Assembly: GCF_900098925.1 (NCBI RefSeq)
Contig: NZ_LT622360.1
Location: forward strand, 108,384-172,383
Length of the DNA: 64,000 bases
From: Bacillus massiliglaciei
GTDB lineage: Bacteria > Bacillota > Bacilli > Bacillales > DSM-1321
Direction: 5' to 3'
A model generated the notes under the pieces. The model saw nothing but the letters and a program-made list of their open reading frames with translations, was not told where the DNA came from and ran no database searches. A program made the position numbers and the translations under genes. Shown here in pieces: positions 53,272-63,218 of this stretch (position 1 is its first letter; the number at the start of each line of letters is the position of its first letter).

Positions 53272-54786
53272 TTGAATATAGAAGTAAAAGGGTTAAATGA
53301 TGAGCGGTTCCAGCGGCCGCTTCAAAATATAGCAAATCTCTTTTTTGAAGAATCCAAGGCTGCACAGAAAGCAATGGAGGATCCGGACATCACGATTGAA
53401 TTTCAATGGTCGGTAAGCAAAAGGGTCGATGTTTCAGCCGTCTTGGTTCATCATGAGGACGGCCTGCAGTTTACCGCACACCATGACGAAGAGCTTGTTC
53501 TTCCTGCCGGAGAGAAAGAACGATTCATACAAGTCAAAAGGGCTGTCTCGAATGTCTATCTTCAGGTACTTCAGCAGCTGACAGGGATGACACAAAAATG
53601 GGGCATTCTCACTGGCATCCGGCCGACAAAGCTGCTTCATAAAAAGCTGCACCAGGGTCTTTCTGCTGATGAAGCCTATGCGGAACTGCAGAATGATTAT
53701 CTGATTTCAGATGAAAAAATCGATTTGATGCAGCGAATCGTGGACCGCCAGCTGGCCGTTGTTCCGGATTTATATGAGCTTAGAAAAGAAGTCAGCATCT
53801 ACATTGGCATTCCCTTCTGCCCAACCAAATGCGCATATTGTACGTTTCCGGCTTATGCCATTAATGGGCGCCAAGGATCGGTTACTTCCTTTTTAGGCGG
53901 TCTGCATTATGAAATTAAGGAAATGGGCCGCTATTTGAAAGAGAAGGGAATTAAGATTACGACCATTTATTATGGCGGCGGGACTCCGACCAGCATTACG
54001 GCTGAAGAAATGGATATGCTGTATGAAGAGATGTACGAATCTTTCCCGGATGTGGAAAATGTCAGGGAAGTAACAGTTGAAGCGGGGCGTCCGGATACGA
54101 TTACCCCTGAGAAACTGGAAGTATTGAAGAAATGGAATATTGACAGAATCAGCGTGAATCCGCAGTCTTACATTCAAGAAACCCTGAAAGCGATTGGACG
54201 GCACCATACAGTTCAGGAAACAATAGATAAGTTCCATCTATCCAGAAGGATGGGCATGAACAATATCAATATGGACCTGATCATCGGACTTCCGGGAGAA
54301 GAACTGCCTGAATTTGAAACAACACTGGATGAAACAGAAAAACTGATGCCTGAGTCTTTAACGGTTCATACATTATCTTTCAAACGTGCTTCCGAAATGA
54401 CCAGAAATAAACAAAAATATAAAGTCGCTTCACGGGAAGAAGTAGAAAAGATGATGCATGCCGCCGAAGATTGGACGGCCAGAAAAGGATATATGCCTTA
54501 CTATTTATATCGCCAGAAAAACATTCTGGGCAATCTGGAAAATGTGGGTTATTCCATACCTGGGCAGGAAAGCATCTATAATATTATGATTATGGAAGAA
54601 CAGCAAACGATTCTTGGTCTGGGATGCGGAGCGGCGAGTAAATTTGTCCATCCTGTCACAGGAAAAATCGAACATTTTGCCAATCCAAAGGATCCAAAAT
54701 CGTATAATGATAATTTTGAGCATTATACTCATAAGAAAATTGAGATGCTTGAAGAAGTATTTAAAGAAGAAAGCTCCCAGATATAG
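53272..54786 (+). CDS. hemZ: Radical SAM coproporphyrinogen III oxidase-like protein HemZ
   Basis: I chose TTG 53272 after AGGTG because it matches the B. subtilis start; a GTG lies 9 nt earlier. The 504-residue protein has a ~150-residue N-terminal domain with QKWGILTGIRPTKLLHKKL and a radical SAM domain with IPFCPTKCAYCTFPAY (CxxxCxxC) and GGGTPTSI. HemZ was described as an oxygen-independent coproporphyrinogen oxidase, though B. subtilis uses the coproheme route and the exact role is debated. Confidence 0.92.
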   Translation: MNIEVKGLNDERFQRPLQNIANLFFEESKAAQKAMEDPDITIEFQWSVSKRVDVSAVLVHHEDGLQFTAHHDEELVLPAGEKERFIQVKRAVSNVYLQVLQQLTGMTQKWGILTGIRPTKLLHKKLHQGLSADEAYAELQNDYLISDEKIDLMQRIVDRQLAVVPDLYELRKEVSIYIGIPFCPTKCAYCTFPAYAINGRQGSVTSFLGGLHYEIKEMGRYLKEKGIKITTIYYGGGTPTSITAEEMDMLYEEMYESFPDVENVREVTVEAGRPDTITPEKLEVLKKWNIDRISVNPQSYIQETLKAIGRHHTVQETIDKFHLSRRMGMNNINMDLIIGLPGEELPEFETTLDETEKLMPESLTVHTLSFKRASEMTRNKQKYKVASREEVEKMMHAAEDWTARKGYMPYYLYRQKNILGNLENVGYSIPGQESIYNIMIMEEQQTILGLGCGAASKFVHPVTGKIEHFANPKDPKSYNDNFEHYTHKKIEMLEEVFKEESSQI

Positions 54787-54797
54787 GTTCGGAAGCT

Positions 54798-54838
54798 AAA
54801 GAAGGCACCGGAGGATATTCTCTCGGTGCCTTCTTTTA
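54798..54838 (+). terminator. Terminator of hemZ
   Basis: AAGAAGGCACCG pairs with CGGTGCCTTCTT, followed by TT. Confidence 0.9.
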
Positions 54839-54899
54839 ATGGCAGATAATTCTTAGACAAGCAAACGAAGTCCCGAATTACTCGGATTAAATCGCTTTA

Positions 54900-55757
54900 T
54901 CAGGCCCTCCGCAGCGGCATCGAACAGCAGCGGAATGACCCGCCGGATTTTATGATTTCGCTGATGTCCACTTCAATAACTGTAAACCCTTTTTTTCTAA
55001 GCTGATCATTCGTCTTTTTATTGACAGGCAGGCTGATGATCTTGCCATCCCCAATTGAAAGCACGTTCGTACCCAAGGTGAATTGTTCTTCTGATGGCAC
55101 TTCAATTAAATGGTATCGGCTTTCGAGCTTCTTTAAGACTTCTGGATCAATGGCATCACGGTAAACTAAGGCATCATTCGGTGATATGACATTGAATATG
55201 CAGTCCAGATGAAGATATTTTTCCTCAAAAGAGATAGCAGTAATGTCATAATCCGGCAGCATTTCGTTTAAGTAGTCAATTGAAACTTCATGGGTTCGGG
55301 AGCTTTGCCCAATGTATAACTGCTTGCCGTCCAGAATGACATCCCCTCCTTCGATATGTTTTTTGCTGATATTGTGATAAGGGACATTATGTTCAGTAAG
55401 CCAAGAACGCAGGATTTCTTCTTCTCCCTGTCGAATGGGCTGTGCCATTTCTGCTAAGTACACTTTATCATCAATGGTAAAACCGATGTCTCTCGTGAAG
55501 ACCTGCTCGGGAAACTCTGGAAGGGAAGGCAGTTTAATAACCTCGATTCCCTCCTTCTCCATGGCTGCAACGAAATTATTATGCTGTTTGAGCGCTTCAG
55601 TGATGTTGATATTGTTCTTTATATATTTCTTTTGGGTTTCATTAATAATATCGCGGATTTTCATATGTTCTGGATCGCAGACAATTACTTTTTCTAACGT
55701 TCCATACTCCGTTCTGCAAGAGCAGGCCGTTGTTGCTGACTTTTTTGTTTGTAGCAT
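54900..55757 (-). CDS. Dimethylarginine dimethylaminohydrolase (DDAH)/amidinotransferase family protein
   Basis: The 285-residue protein has the five-bladed amidinotransferase fold signatures: FTRDIGF, EGGDVILDGK, the catalytic HLDCIFNVI (His) and the C-terminal GGSFRCCSMPLRR with the nucleophilic Cys. B. subtilis YkgA is a similar protein annotated as DDAH-like. Guanidino hydrolysis (arginine-derived substrate) is likely; true substrate not known. It stands alone on the minus strand between hemZ and yhaR. Confidence 0.85.
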   Translation of the reverse strand: MLQTKKSATTACSCRTEYGTLEKVIVCDPEHMKIRDIINETQKKYIKNNINITEALKQHNNFVAAMEKEGIEVIKLPSLPEFPEQVFTRDIGFTIDDKVYLAEMAQPIRQGEEEILRSWLTEHNVPYHNISKKHIEGGDVILDGKQLYIGQSSRTHEVSIDYLNEMLPDYDITAISFEEKYLHLDCIFNVISPNDALVYRDAIDPEVLKKLESRYHLIEVPSEEQFTLGTNVLSIGDGKIISLPVNKKTNDQLRKKGFTVIEVDISEIIKSGGSFRCCSMPLRRA

Positions 55758-56000
55758 ACTTCATATTCCCCCATTTTTTTGATACTTATATAGTTCCCTA
55801 ATATCGCACTGAAAAAACAGCTAATAACTTGCTTTTGAAAAATACAGGGAAAAATCTGCAGGCAGGGGCTTTTATGAATTCATCAGCCAGCTTAACATAA
55901 CAATTAGTCCTTGTTTGTATAAAAATTCAAAAAAGTACAACAATTAAAAGTGGATAGATTGTATAATGATTATAGAATCGCTTACAGAGGAGGAAGAGGA

Positions 56001-56792
56001 GTGGAAATTGAATCTGCTTTGTCGAATGTCCTGGTCGATTATAATGGCAGAACAGCGACTGTATCGATGAATCGCCCGAAGTCCATGAATGCGATCAATC
56101 CGGAAATGCTGCAGGAATTAGTAAAAGCCTTAAAAGAAGTATCAGAGAATGAAGATATTGATATCGTGATCTTAAAGGGAAACGGGAAAGCGTTTTCGTC
56201 TGGCGGAGATATCAAAATGATGATGGATGCGGGGCAGGAGGGGCAATTTGATGAACTTATGGACGGAATCAGCGAATTAGTGACATCGCTTTATTTCATG
56301 CCTAAGCTGACGATCAGCGCTATCCATGGTGCAGCTGCAGGATTAGGATTAAGCCTGGCTTTGGCTACGGATTATCTGATCGCAGAGTCTGACAGCAAAA
56401 TAGCGATGAATTTCATCGGAATTGGTTTGGTTCCGGATGGAGGGGGACACTTTTTCCTTGAAAGGCGTTTGGGAGAAGTCGGTGCCAAGGAACTGATTTG
56501 GGAAGGAAAGGTGCTCACGTCTCAGGAAGCATTCGAAAAACGTCTGATTCACGAAGTGGCAGAGGGCTCTTTAGAGGAAGCTGTACATCGCAAGGTCGAG
56601 GGCTGGCTTGCCAGCCCAATACAGGCCATGGTCAAAACAAAAAAAATCCTCAGTGAAAAAAATCGGCCGCTCCTATTGAAAATATTGGAAATCGAAAAAG
56701 CAGCACAGATGAAAATGCGTAAAACAGAAGACCATCTCGAGGGAATCCGTGCCTTTGTCGAGAAAAGGAAGCCGAATTTTACAGGTAAATAA
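56001..56792 (+). CDS. yhaR: Enoyl-CoA hydratase/isomerase family protein YhaR
   Basis: GTG 56001 lies directly after GAGGAAGAGGA and gives 263 residues; the longer frame adds an unlikely N-terminus. Crotonase signatures: NRPKSMNAINPEM, KGNGKAFSSGGDIKMMMD (oxyanion hole), and HGAAAGLGLSLALATD. The catalytic Glu positions of true hydratases are not obvious (IGLVPDGGGHFFL has Asp). Acyl-CoA chemistry is likely; substrate unknown. In B. subtilis yhaR also follows hemZ. Confidence 0.87.
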   Translation: MEIESALSNVLVDYNGRTATVSMNRPKSMNAINPEMLQELVKALKEVSENEDIDIVILKGNGKAFSSGGDIKMMMDAGQEGQFDELMDGISELVTSLYFMPKLTISAIHGAAAGLGLSLALATDYLIAESDSKIAMNFIGIGLVPDGGGHFFLERRLGEVGAKELIWEGKVLTSQEAFEKRLIHEVAEGSLEEAVHRKVEGWLASPIQAMVKTKKILSEKNRPLLLKILEIEKAAQMKMRKTEDHLEGIRAFVEKRKPNFTGK

Positions 56793-56802
56793 AAAACAAA
56801 AC

Positions 56803-56832
56803 AAGGCGTATGAATAGTTCATACGCCTTTAT
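56803..56832. terminator. Bidirectional terminator between yhaR and the YhzC-like gene
   Basis: AAGGCGTATGAA pairs perfectly with TTCATACGCCTT, 3-nt loop. Confidence 0.92.
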
Positions 56833-56838
56833 TGTGTG

Positions 56839-57027
56839 TCATCGGTGGAATACAATCATTTTTCCGTCTGGTGCCGTACAACGATGCGTGCGTTCTTCAT
56901 AGCCCTTTTCTTCTAAAATCCTTTCAGCAATTTCTTTCGCGTCGTTATTGTTCTCCGCATTGATCGATTCATCCAGCAGTTTTTCTCCGGATGGATCAAA
57001 AACGGTCAGTTTATAAAGTTTGCTCAT
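56839..57027 (-). CDS. Small YhzC-like protein, 62 aa
   Basis: The 62-residue product (MSKLYKLTVFDPSGEKLLD to HRCTAPDGKMIVFHR) resembles the small YhzC proteins found next to yhaR in bacilli. A short beta-alpha-beta pattern is suggested. Function unknown. A GGGGAGGCTGACGC site precedes the ATG. Confidence 0.7.
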   Translation of the reverse strand: MSKLYKLTVFDPSGEKLLDESINAENNNDAKEIAERILEEKGYEERTHRCTAPDGKMIVFHR

Positions 57028-57286
57028 GCGTCAGCCTCCCCATACACTGTTTTCCTTCTGATTACATCGTATTGCTATCCATATTTTAACACCTGAATAG
57101 CAGTTCGCCAATCATTTTATGAATAGTCATTCAGTTTTCAAGAAATACTGCAGCTGATTCAGGGCATACTGAGAAGAGGATGATTATAAGTTTCCTTGCT
57201 TACAGTCCAATCCCAACTAATGCTATAATATAAAGGGAAAATAAATGAATTGTGTATTGGATTGACCAGAAAGGGGCATTTTTGTC

Positions 57287-58207
57287 ATGACAGACAGAAT
57301 CGTGAATAATATTACAGAATTAATCGGAGATACACCGGTTGTGAAAATTAACCGCCTTACAAATGAAGGGGATGCGGATGTATATGTAAAGCTTGAATAT
57401 TTCAATCCGAGCAGAAGTGTAAAGGACCGGGCTGCCTTCAATTTAATTAAAGTAGCGGAAGAGCAAGGTCTTTTGGTGCCGGGATCGACAATCATTGAGC
57501 CTACAAGCGGGAACACAGGTATCGGACTTGCCATGAATGCAGCTGCAAAAGGATACAGAGCCATTTTGGTCATGCCTGATAATATGTCAAAAGAGAGAAT
57601 CAATATTTTAAAAGCTTACGGGGCGGAAGTCGTCTTGACACCTGCAGCGAAGAGAATGCCTGGTGCGATTGAAAAGGCGAAGCAATTAGTTGAAGAAATA
57701 CCAAACAGTTTCATGCCGCAGCAATTCGAAAATCCGGCCAATCCGGATATTCACCGGACTACAACAGCTGTGGAGATTCTTGATCAAATGGACCGCCAGC
57801 TGGATGCGTTCGTAGCAAGTTCAGGTACAGGTGGCACGATCACTGGCACAGGCGAAGTATTAAAGGAAGAGCTGCCTGATATTAAGGTTATTGTCGTAGA
57901 GCCTAAAGGGTCACCAGTATTGTCTGGGGGAAAGCCTGGCACCCATAAGCTGGTCGGAACAAGCCCGGGATTCATCCCAAGCACGTTAAATACGGAAGTA
58001 TACGATGAGATTATTCAGGTAGCTGATGAGGATGCCATTGAAACAATGAAAGCATTGGCTGCTAAAGAAGGGATATTAGTCGGCCCTTCTGCTGGAGCGA
58101 CTGTCTGGACAGCTCTTCAGGAAGCAAAACGGCTTGGCAAAGGAAAAAGGGTTGTTTGCATTGCGCCTGATAACGGAGAAAGATATTTAAGCATGAATTT
58201 GTTTTAA
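57287..58207 (+). CDS. Cysteine synthase family PLP enzyme (O-acetylserine thiol-lyase)
   Basis: The 306-residue fold-type II PLP enzyme has the Lys in NPSRSVKDRAA (usual CysK reads NPGGSVKDR), the substrate loop PTSGNTGIG, the phosphate-binding GTGGTITG and the C-terminal PDNGERYLS with the Ser/Cys-type PLP-N1 contact in GPSAGA. The NPSRS variant also occurs in the YtkP-type paralogue of B. subtilis, so this may not be the main housekeeping CysK. No mccA or cysE neighbours. No S-box was seen upstream. Confidence 0.87.
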   Translation: MTDRIVNNITELIGDTPVVKINRLTNEGDADVYVKLEYFNPSRSVKDRAAFNLIKVAEEQGLLVPGSTIIEPTSGNTGIGLAMNAAAKGYRAILVMPDNMSKERINILKAYGAEVVLTPAAKRMPGAIEKAKQLVEEIPNSFMPQQFENPANPDIHRTTTAVEILDQMDRQLDAFVASSGTGGTITGTGEVLKEELPDIKVIVVEPKGSPVLSGGKPGTHKLVGTSPGFIPSTLNTEVYDEIIQVADEDAIETMKALAAKEGILVGPSAGATVWTALQEAKRLGKGKRVVCIAPDNGERYLSMNLF

Positions 58208-58239
58208 AAAAGTAAGGTGAAAAGAGAATAAAAAAATGC

Positions 58240-58292
58240 AGTCCATGGATAGTAGGGCCGGATCATTACCGGCTAATCCTGGGCTTTTTTTC
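58240..58292 (+). terminator. Terminator of the cysteine synthase homologue
   Basis: GCCGG pairs with CCGGC, extended by AGTCCATGGAT against ATCCTGGGCT, then TTTTTTT. Confidence 0.8.
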
Positions 58293-58362
58293 TGTTTTGA
58301 ATGGGAAAATACGTTCCCTTTATGATAGAATGAAGGCATTCAATTGGATGGAGGTGGAATGA

Positions 58363-59574
58363 ATGGGAGGAGTGACCTTCATACATGCTGCAGATCTTCA
58401 CCTGGACAGCCCGTTTACCGGCTTAAAAGATCTTCCAACTTTCGTGATGGAGGATTTAAGAGCCAGCACTTTTAGAGCCTTTCAGAAAGTCATTGAAAGT
58501 GCTTTGTTCCATAAGGTAGATTTTGTGATCTTAGCAGGTGATTTGTTTGATGGTGAAAATCGGAGCCTGAGAACACAGGTTAAGATGCGCATTGAGATGC
58601 AGAGGCTGGATGCAGCAGGAATTCCGGTTTATATCATACATGGCAACCATGACCATCTTTCCGGATCCTGGATTTCGATAGAGATGCCGGAAAATGTTCA
58701 TGTATTCGGGGGCAGGACTGAGAGTGCAGTTTATGTAAAAGAAGATGGAACAACTGTCCGTTTATATGGTTTCAGCTACACCAAACGTCATGTAACGGAA
58801 AGGATGATCAAAACCTATTCGAAGGAGGGCGAGGCCGATTATCATATCGGACTGCTTCACGGAAATCTTGAAGGAGAAGCGGAACACAGCCCTTATGCTC
58901 CCTTTTCTCTAAGGGATCTATCTGATAGGGAGTTTGATTATTGGGCACTGGGGCATATACATAAACGCCAAATTGTTTCAGAAGAGCCGCTTGCTATTTA
59001 TCCAGGGAACATACAAGGGAGAAACAGGAAGGAAAGCGGACCAAAAGGCTGCTGTCTTGTCGAGCTGGATGGATCGAATAAACGTTTTCAGTTTATAGAT
59101 ACAGCTGAAATCGTATGGGAAAAAGAAGTGATTCAGCTGCCTGAAACTGCTGGATTCGATACGACCCTGCAGCTTTGTGAGAGAATAATTGAAGAAAAAG
59201 GAGGAAAAAAAACGCTGCTGGACTTGGAACTCGATATTGCCGGTCACCAAGATCCGTTTTTTTTCAGCCTGGAAATGCTTGAGGATATAAAGGAGATTCT
59301 GCAGGAGCAAATCCAAGAAGAAAATTATGCGGCCGTGCACCGGCTTCGCACTGCGAATCATGAAAATTTGAACAAGCTGACGGAAGAATCCCCTTTTTTA
59401 CAGGAACTTTCTGCCTTAGCAGCAGATTTTCAAGGAGTTGACTCCGCTATTGCCCCCCTTTATAAACATACAGCTGCCAGAAAGTATTTAGAGCCACTAA
59501 GCAAGGAAGAAGGAAAAGAACTTCTCATTCAGGCGGAAAATTGGCTGAAAATGCAGTTTTTGAAATCAAAATAG
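58363..59574 (+). CDS. yhaO: YhaO, Mre11/SbcD-like DNA exonuclease
   Basis: The 403-residue protein has a complete metallophosphoesterase domain: HAADLHLDSPF, LAGDLFDGENRS, HGNHDHL and GHIHKRQ. A C-terminal ~150-residue capping domain follows. With YhaN it forms an SbcCD-like pair; B. subtilis YhaO is about 408 aa. ATG follows TGGAGGTGG. yhaN starts 18 nt downstream, so an operon is clear. Confidence 0.92.
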   Translation: MGGVTFIHAADLHLDSPFTGLKDLPTFVMEDLRASTFRAFQKVIESALFHKVDFVILAGDLFDGENRSLRTQVKMRIEMQRLDAAGIPVYIIHGNHDHLSGSWISIEMPENVHVFGGRTESAVYVKEDGTTVRLYGFSYTKRHVTERMIKTYSKEGEADYHIGLLHGNLEGEAEHSPYAPFSLRDLSDREFDYWALGHIHKRQIVSEEPLAIYPGNIQGRNRKESGPKGCCLVELDGSNKRFQFIDTAEIVWEKEVIQLPETAGFDTTLQLCERIIEEKGGKKTLLDLELDIAGHQDPFFFSLEMLEDIKEILQEQIQEENYAAVHRLRTANHENLNKLTEESPFLQELSALAADFQGVDSAIAPLYKHTAARKYLEPLSKEEGKELLIQAENWLKMQFLKSK

Positions 59575-59592
59575 AAAGGAGGGAACCCGTTT

Positions 59593-62592
59593 ATGAAAAT
59601 AAAGGAATTACATATCTATGGATACGGAAAGCTTGAGAATGAACGGTTCACTGATCTTAAACAGCTGCAAGTCTTCGCAGGGAAAAATGAATCGGGGAAA
59701 TCAACGATTATGTCATTTATCCAGAGTATGCTATTTGGCTTTCCGACTAAGGCCCAGCATGAGCTTCGCTATGAACCGAAGCAGCATGCGAAATATGGCG
59801 GAGCTCTTGTCCTTGAATCCAAGGAATATGGAGAAATCCATATCGAGAGGGTAAAAGGAAAAGCAGCAGGGGATGTGAAAGTGACCTTTGCAAACGGGGA
59901 AACAGCGGGGGAAGAAGGATTGGAAAGAATCCTCCAAGGGATGGATAAGCCCCATTATCAGTCGGTATATTCCTTTAATCTCGACGGGCTTGCACAGGTT
60001 TCTTCTATAAACGAGAAAGAATTGGGGAAATATTTACTTTCTGCCGGGCTCTTCGGGAATGACAGATTAACTGATGTCGAAGCAAAGCTTCAAAAAGAAC
60101 TGGATAAACGTTTTAAACCATCCGGACAAAAGCCGGAACTGAATATAAAACTAAAGAAAACAAGAGCACTTAATGAGCGGCTGAAAGCGGCAGAATCAGA
60201 ACAAAGTGTCTATTCTGCTCTGCTTGATGAGAGAAAAAATATAGAAAAAAAGCTGGCCGGGCTAATGGAAGAATTCAGCCAGACCGAGAAGAGATTAATG
60301 GAGCAGACCGAATTTCTTCGCATGAAGCCATTACTGGAGAAGAAAAAGGAAATAGAGGAAAGAATCGGCCATTTGAAGGACGGTACAGATTTCCCAGCCA
60401 ATGGCCTGCGAAAACTGGAACAGATTCAATCTGCTTTGATCCCGCTGCACTCCCAGAGGAAGGCGCTGCTCGAAAATAAGCGAAGGATAGAGGAAAAACT
60501 GGCAGATAATGAAATCTTGCCTTATATCAGGGACAATAAAGAAGCAATAGAGACATCGATGTCGCAGTCTGCTTTTTTCGATAAATTGGAATTGGATATT
60601 AAGACTCTCGAAATGGAAATGAGAAGCAATAGGAGAGAAATTGAGAGGGTTAAGCAGACACTCCATTTGAATGACGAAACAGTCCATATTCTGCAGTTGG
60701 ACACCAGCACATTTATGAAGGAAAAAATAAAAAAGCTGGAACGTAAGCTGCATCGTTTGAGAGACACGAAAATGCAGTTAGATCAGAAGTATGGCACACA
60801 AAAGGATAAATTGGAGGCTGCCGAAAAAAGGGTAGCCGAATTACAAAGTAAGCTTCTTCCAAATGACAAGAGAGAACAGCTTGAAAATCAGCGGGCTGCT
60901 CATGAGAATGAGACTTACCGTACATTAAAAAAACAGCTGCTGGATGACCAAATAAAAGAACTTGAACAAGCTTCAAAAAGAAACAGGAACTTCAAACAGG
61001 CGAATCATCGTTTAGCTGGAGCTATTAGCTGGGGGATTGTTTTCTTATTTATACTGATGGCTGTTTGGAGTTTTTTGAAATCAAATGAGCTGGCAGGTGC
61101 CGCTCTAATGGCAGCAGCCGTAATGATGGCTGTCCTGCGGCCATTTAAAAATCCTTCTGGTCAGGAAATGAGTCTGCAAATCAGTAACCTGAAAAAAAAG
61201 CGAGAAGAACTCGAATCCCGCACGCCGGGAGATGGGGGAACAGAGTGGCAATCAGCTGAAAGGCTGCTGGAAAATGAGAAAGAAATCCGCCGGCTGCTGG
61301 CAGCGGAGAAGACTAAGCTTTCAGAGCGGGAACAGGCCTTTGAAGTGATTATCCAGGAATATGAGGAATGGGAGCAAGCATGGCTTCAAGTGAATGATGA
61401 CGTGACTGAGGTGTTGGCAGCCTGGGGGCTCTCTGGAAATTCAGCAGAGATTCCGCTCGAAACGGCATTTGAGCTATTGGTAAACTGGAAAACGCTGCTG
61501 GAAAAGAATCAGGATATGACAGAGAGGCATCATCTGCTGAAGAAGGACTTCGAAAAAAGGATCGAGGAGTTGCTCTGTCATGGCGCTCGGCTCCGCAAAG
61601 GCTTGCAGTCATGGAAAGAAGCAGTGTTTCATGTCCAGAAAGCATTGAAGGAGGCTGCTGCACAGCAAAATCAGACTGAACATTTAAGGGAACAAAACAG
61701 TCAGGCAGAGGAAGAACTGGCAAAGCTGCAAGCTGAGATTGAATTTCTTGATAGGGAGATTCAGAAGCTGTTTGTACAGGCAGCGGTCGAATCTGAAGAA
61801 GAATTCAGAAGCAAAGCGAAAAGAGCGGAAGAATTTGAAGAATTGCTTAAACAAGCTGAAGTGATTAATATCCAGCTGCGGCAATCCAGGCTCACCGCCG
61901 AACAGATGGAGGACTTTTGGGATCAGGATATAAGTTCCTACACAGTCAACAGTCTGGAAAGCCAGCGTGAATCATTGCAGTCCAGAAGAACGGAACTTTT
62001 AGAAAAACGATCTGAATTAAAGCATCACATTTTGAAGCTTGAGACAGCCGGAACGTATGATGAAATTCTTCATCAATTCCATGAAGAAAAGGCTTCTTTT
62101 AATGAGGAAAGTAAAGAGTGGGCAGTATTTGCACTTGCCAAGGAAATGCTTGAGAGAACTTTAGAGCAGTTTAAGAAAGAACGCCTTCCCAACGTGATCA
62201 AGAAAGCCACAGAGTATTTTTCGATGTTAACAGAAGGAGAGTATATCAAAATAGTTTTCAATCAAGAGACAGAAGCTCTTCAGGCTGTCAGAAAGGATCG
62301 GCAGCTTTTTGACGCTTCTGAAGTCAGCCGCGGTACAGCAGAGCAAATTTATGTTTCTTTAAGGCTGGCACTTGCTGCGTACAGTTTTGAAAAAGACCCG
62401 TTTCCGATGATCATCGATGATAGCTTTGTAAACTTTGATTCTGTAAGAGCGGGTCTTACTATTCGGCTATTAAAGGAAATTGCCCAGAAGCATCAGATCA
62501 TCTTTTTTACCTGTCATGAACATATGCTTCAGCACTTCAGCAGGGAATCAGTCATTGTGCTGGGAGAAAGCAGCTTTTTAATAAATAGATGA
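59593..62592 (+). CDS. yhaN: YhaN, SbcC/Rad50-like AAA ATPase
   Basis: The 999-residue protein (B. subtilis about 963) has Walker A GKNESGKST at residues 30-38, long coiled coils (about 180-460 and 640-850) interrupted by a hydrophobic segment AISWGIVFLFILMAVWSFL (about 475-500), and a C-terminal signature plus Walker B (SRGTAEQIYVSLRLAL, FPMIIDDSFVNFD). Two membrane-like helices in the middle are typical of YhaN. It partners YhaO in DNA end processing. AAAGGAGG precedes the ATG. Confidence 0.92.
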   Translation: MKIKELHIYGYGKLENERFTDLKQLQVFAGKNESGKSTIMSFIQSMLFGFPTKAQHELRYEPKQHAKYGGALVLESKEYGEIHIERVKGKAAGDVKVTFANGETAGEEGLERILQGMDKPHYQSVYSFNLDGLAQVSSINEKELGKYLLSAGLFGNDRLTDVEAKLQKELDKRFKPSGQKPELNIKLKKTRALNERLKAAESEQSVYSALLDERKNIEKKLAGLMEEFSQTEKRLMEQTEFLRMKPLLEKKKEIEERIGHLKDGTDFPANGLRKLEQIQSALIPLHSQRKALLENKRRIEEKLADNEILPYIRDNKEAIETSMSQSAFFDKLELDIKTLEMEMRSNRREIERVKQTLHLNDETVHILQLDTSTFMKEKIKKLERKLHRLRDTKMQLDQKYGTQKDKLEAAEKRVAELQSKLLPNDKREQLENQRAAHENETYRTLKKQLLDDQIKELEQASKRNRNFKQANHRLAGAISWGIVFLFILMAVWSFLKSNELAGAALMAAAVMMAVLRPFKNPSGQEMSLQISNLKKKREELESRTPGDGGTEWQSAERLLENEKEIRRLLAAEKTKLSEREQAFEVIIQEYEEWEQAWLQVNDDVTEVLAAWGLSGNSAEIPLETAFELLVNWKTLLEKNQDMTERHHLLKKDFEKRIEELLCHGARLRKGLQSWKEAVFHVQKALKEAAAQQNQTEHLREQNSQAEEELAKLQAEIEFLDREIQKLFVQAAVESEEEFRSKAKRAEEFEELLKQAEVINIQLRQSRLTAEQMEDFWDQDISSYTVNSLESQRESLQSRRTELLEKRSELKHHILKLETAGTYDEILHQFHEEKASFNEESKEWAVFALAKEMLERTLEQFKKERLPNVIKKATEYFSMLTEGEYIKIVFNQETEALQAVRKDRQLFDASEVSRGTAEQIYVSLRLALAAYSFEKDPFPMIIDDSFVNFDSVRAGLTIRLLKEIAQKHQIIFFTCHEHMLQHFSRESVIVLGESSFLINR

Positions 62593-62601
62593 AAAAAATA
62601 C

Positions 62602-62631
62602 CAGAGAGTCTTCTCTGGATTTTTTTTCGTT
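62602..62631 (+). terminator. Terminator of yhaON
   Basis: CCAGAGA pairs with TCTCTGG and is followed by a long T tract. The yhaM gene that follows yhaN in B. subtilis is not here. Confidence 0.9.
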
Positions 62632-62785
62632 TTTTTGAAATAATAAACATTACCTGTTTTTTAGGAGATAGTAAGATGTGGGAATAAAAGATCATTCTTC
62701 CGGATAGGATTATTTACATACTCCTTATAGAAGAAGAATATCATATACTATCAATTATTTTTTAAACAAAGAGAGTGAAGCATAG

Positions 62786-63199
62786 ATGGATTTATTTACA
62801 TTTAATACCCTTACGGATCCGACATTAAACCTTCGGGTTGAAAAAGAGTTTCCCGGTTTGAGATGTGTTGGGGGAAAATATACGGCTGAAAACCATACCA
62901 TTACCTTATACGAAAGAGATATCGCGATTCAATGTGAAAGAAAGCTGGGTTCTCTTGAAAGAGTTGAAGAGTATGCCTGGATTATTTATGCTCATGAACT
63001 GGGTCATGCGATGGATCCCTTGCTATCAGAAATGAGTGAGGAATTTTTCAGGACATCGGATTCTGGAATCCTCTACCAGATTGAAAGTAATGCCTGGGAA
63101 ATTGCAAAAGGTTATATTCCGTTTATTGATCAAGACCTATTTGCCCTCATTCGTGAGGAATCACTGCGTCATTGTACGGCGAGAGTAGAAGCTGTCTAA
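62786..63199 (+). CDS. HELGH-motif putative metalloprotease-like protein, 137 aa
   Basis: The product contains YAWIIYAHELGHAMDPL, an HExxH zinc motif as in small zinc peptidases (ImmA/M78-like), followed by an ESNAWEIAKGYIP helix that could supply the third ligand (Glu). It is short and has no signal peptide. ATG follows GAGAGTGAAG. Substrate and partner are unknown. It may be a cytoplasmic protease or an inactive relative. Confidence 0.6.
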   Translation: MDLFTFNTLTDPTLNLRVEKEFPGLRCVGGKYTAENHTITLYERDIAIQCERKLGSLERVEEYAWIIYAHELGHAMDPLLSEMSEEFFRTSDSGILYQIESNAWEIAKGYIPFIDQDLFALIREESLRHCTARVEAV

Positions 63200-63218
63200 G
63201 TCTAAAAATAATCCTTTC

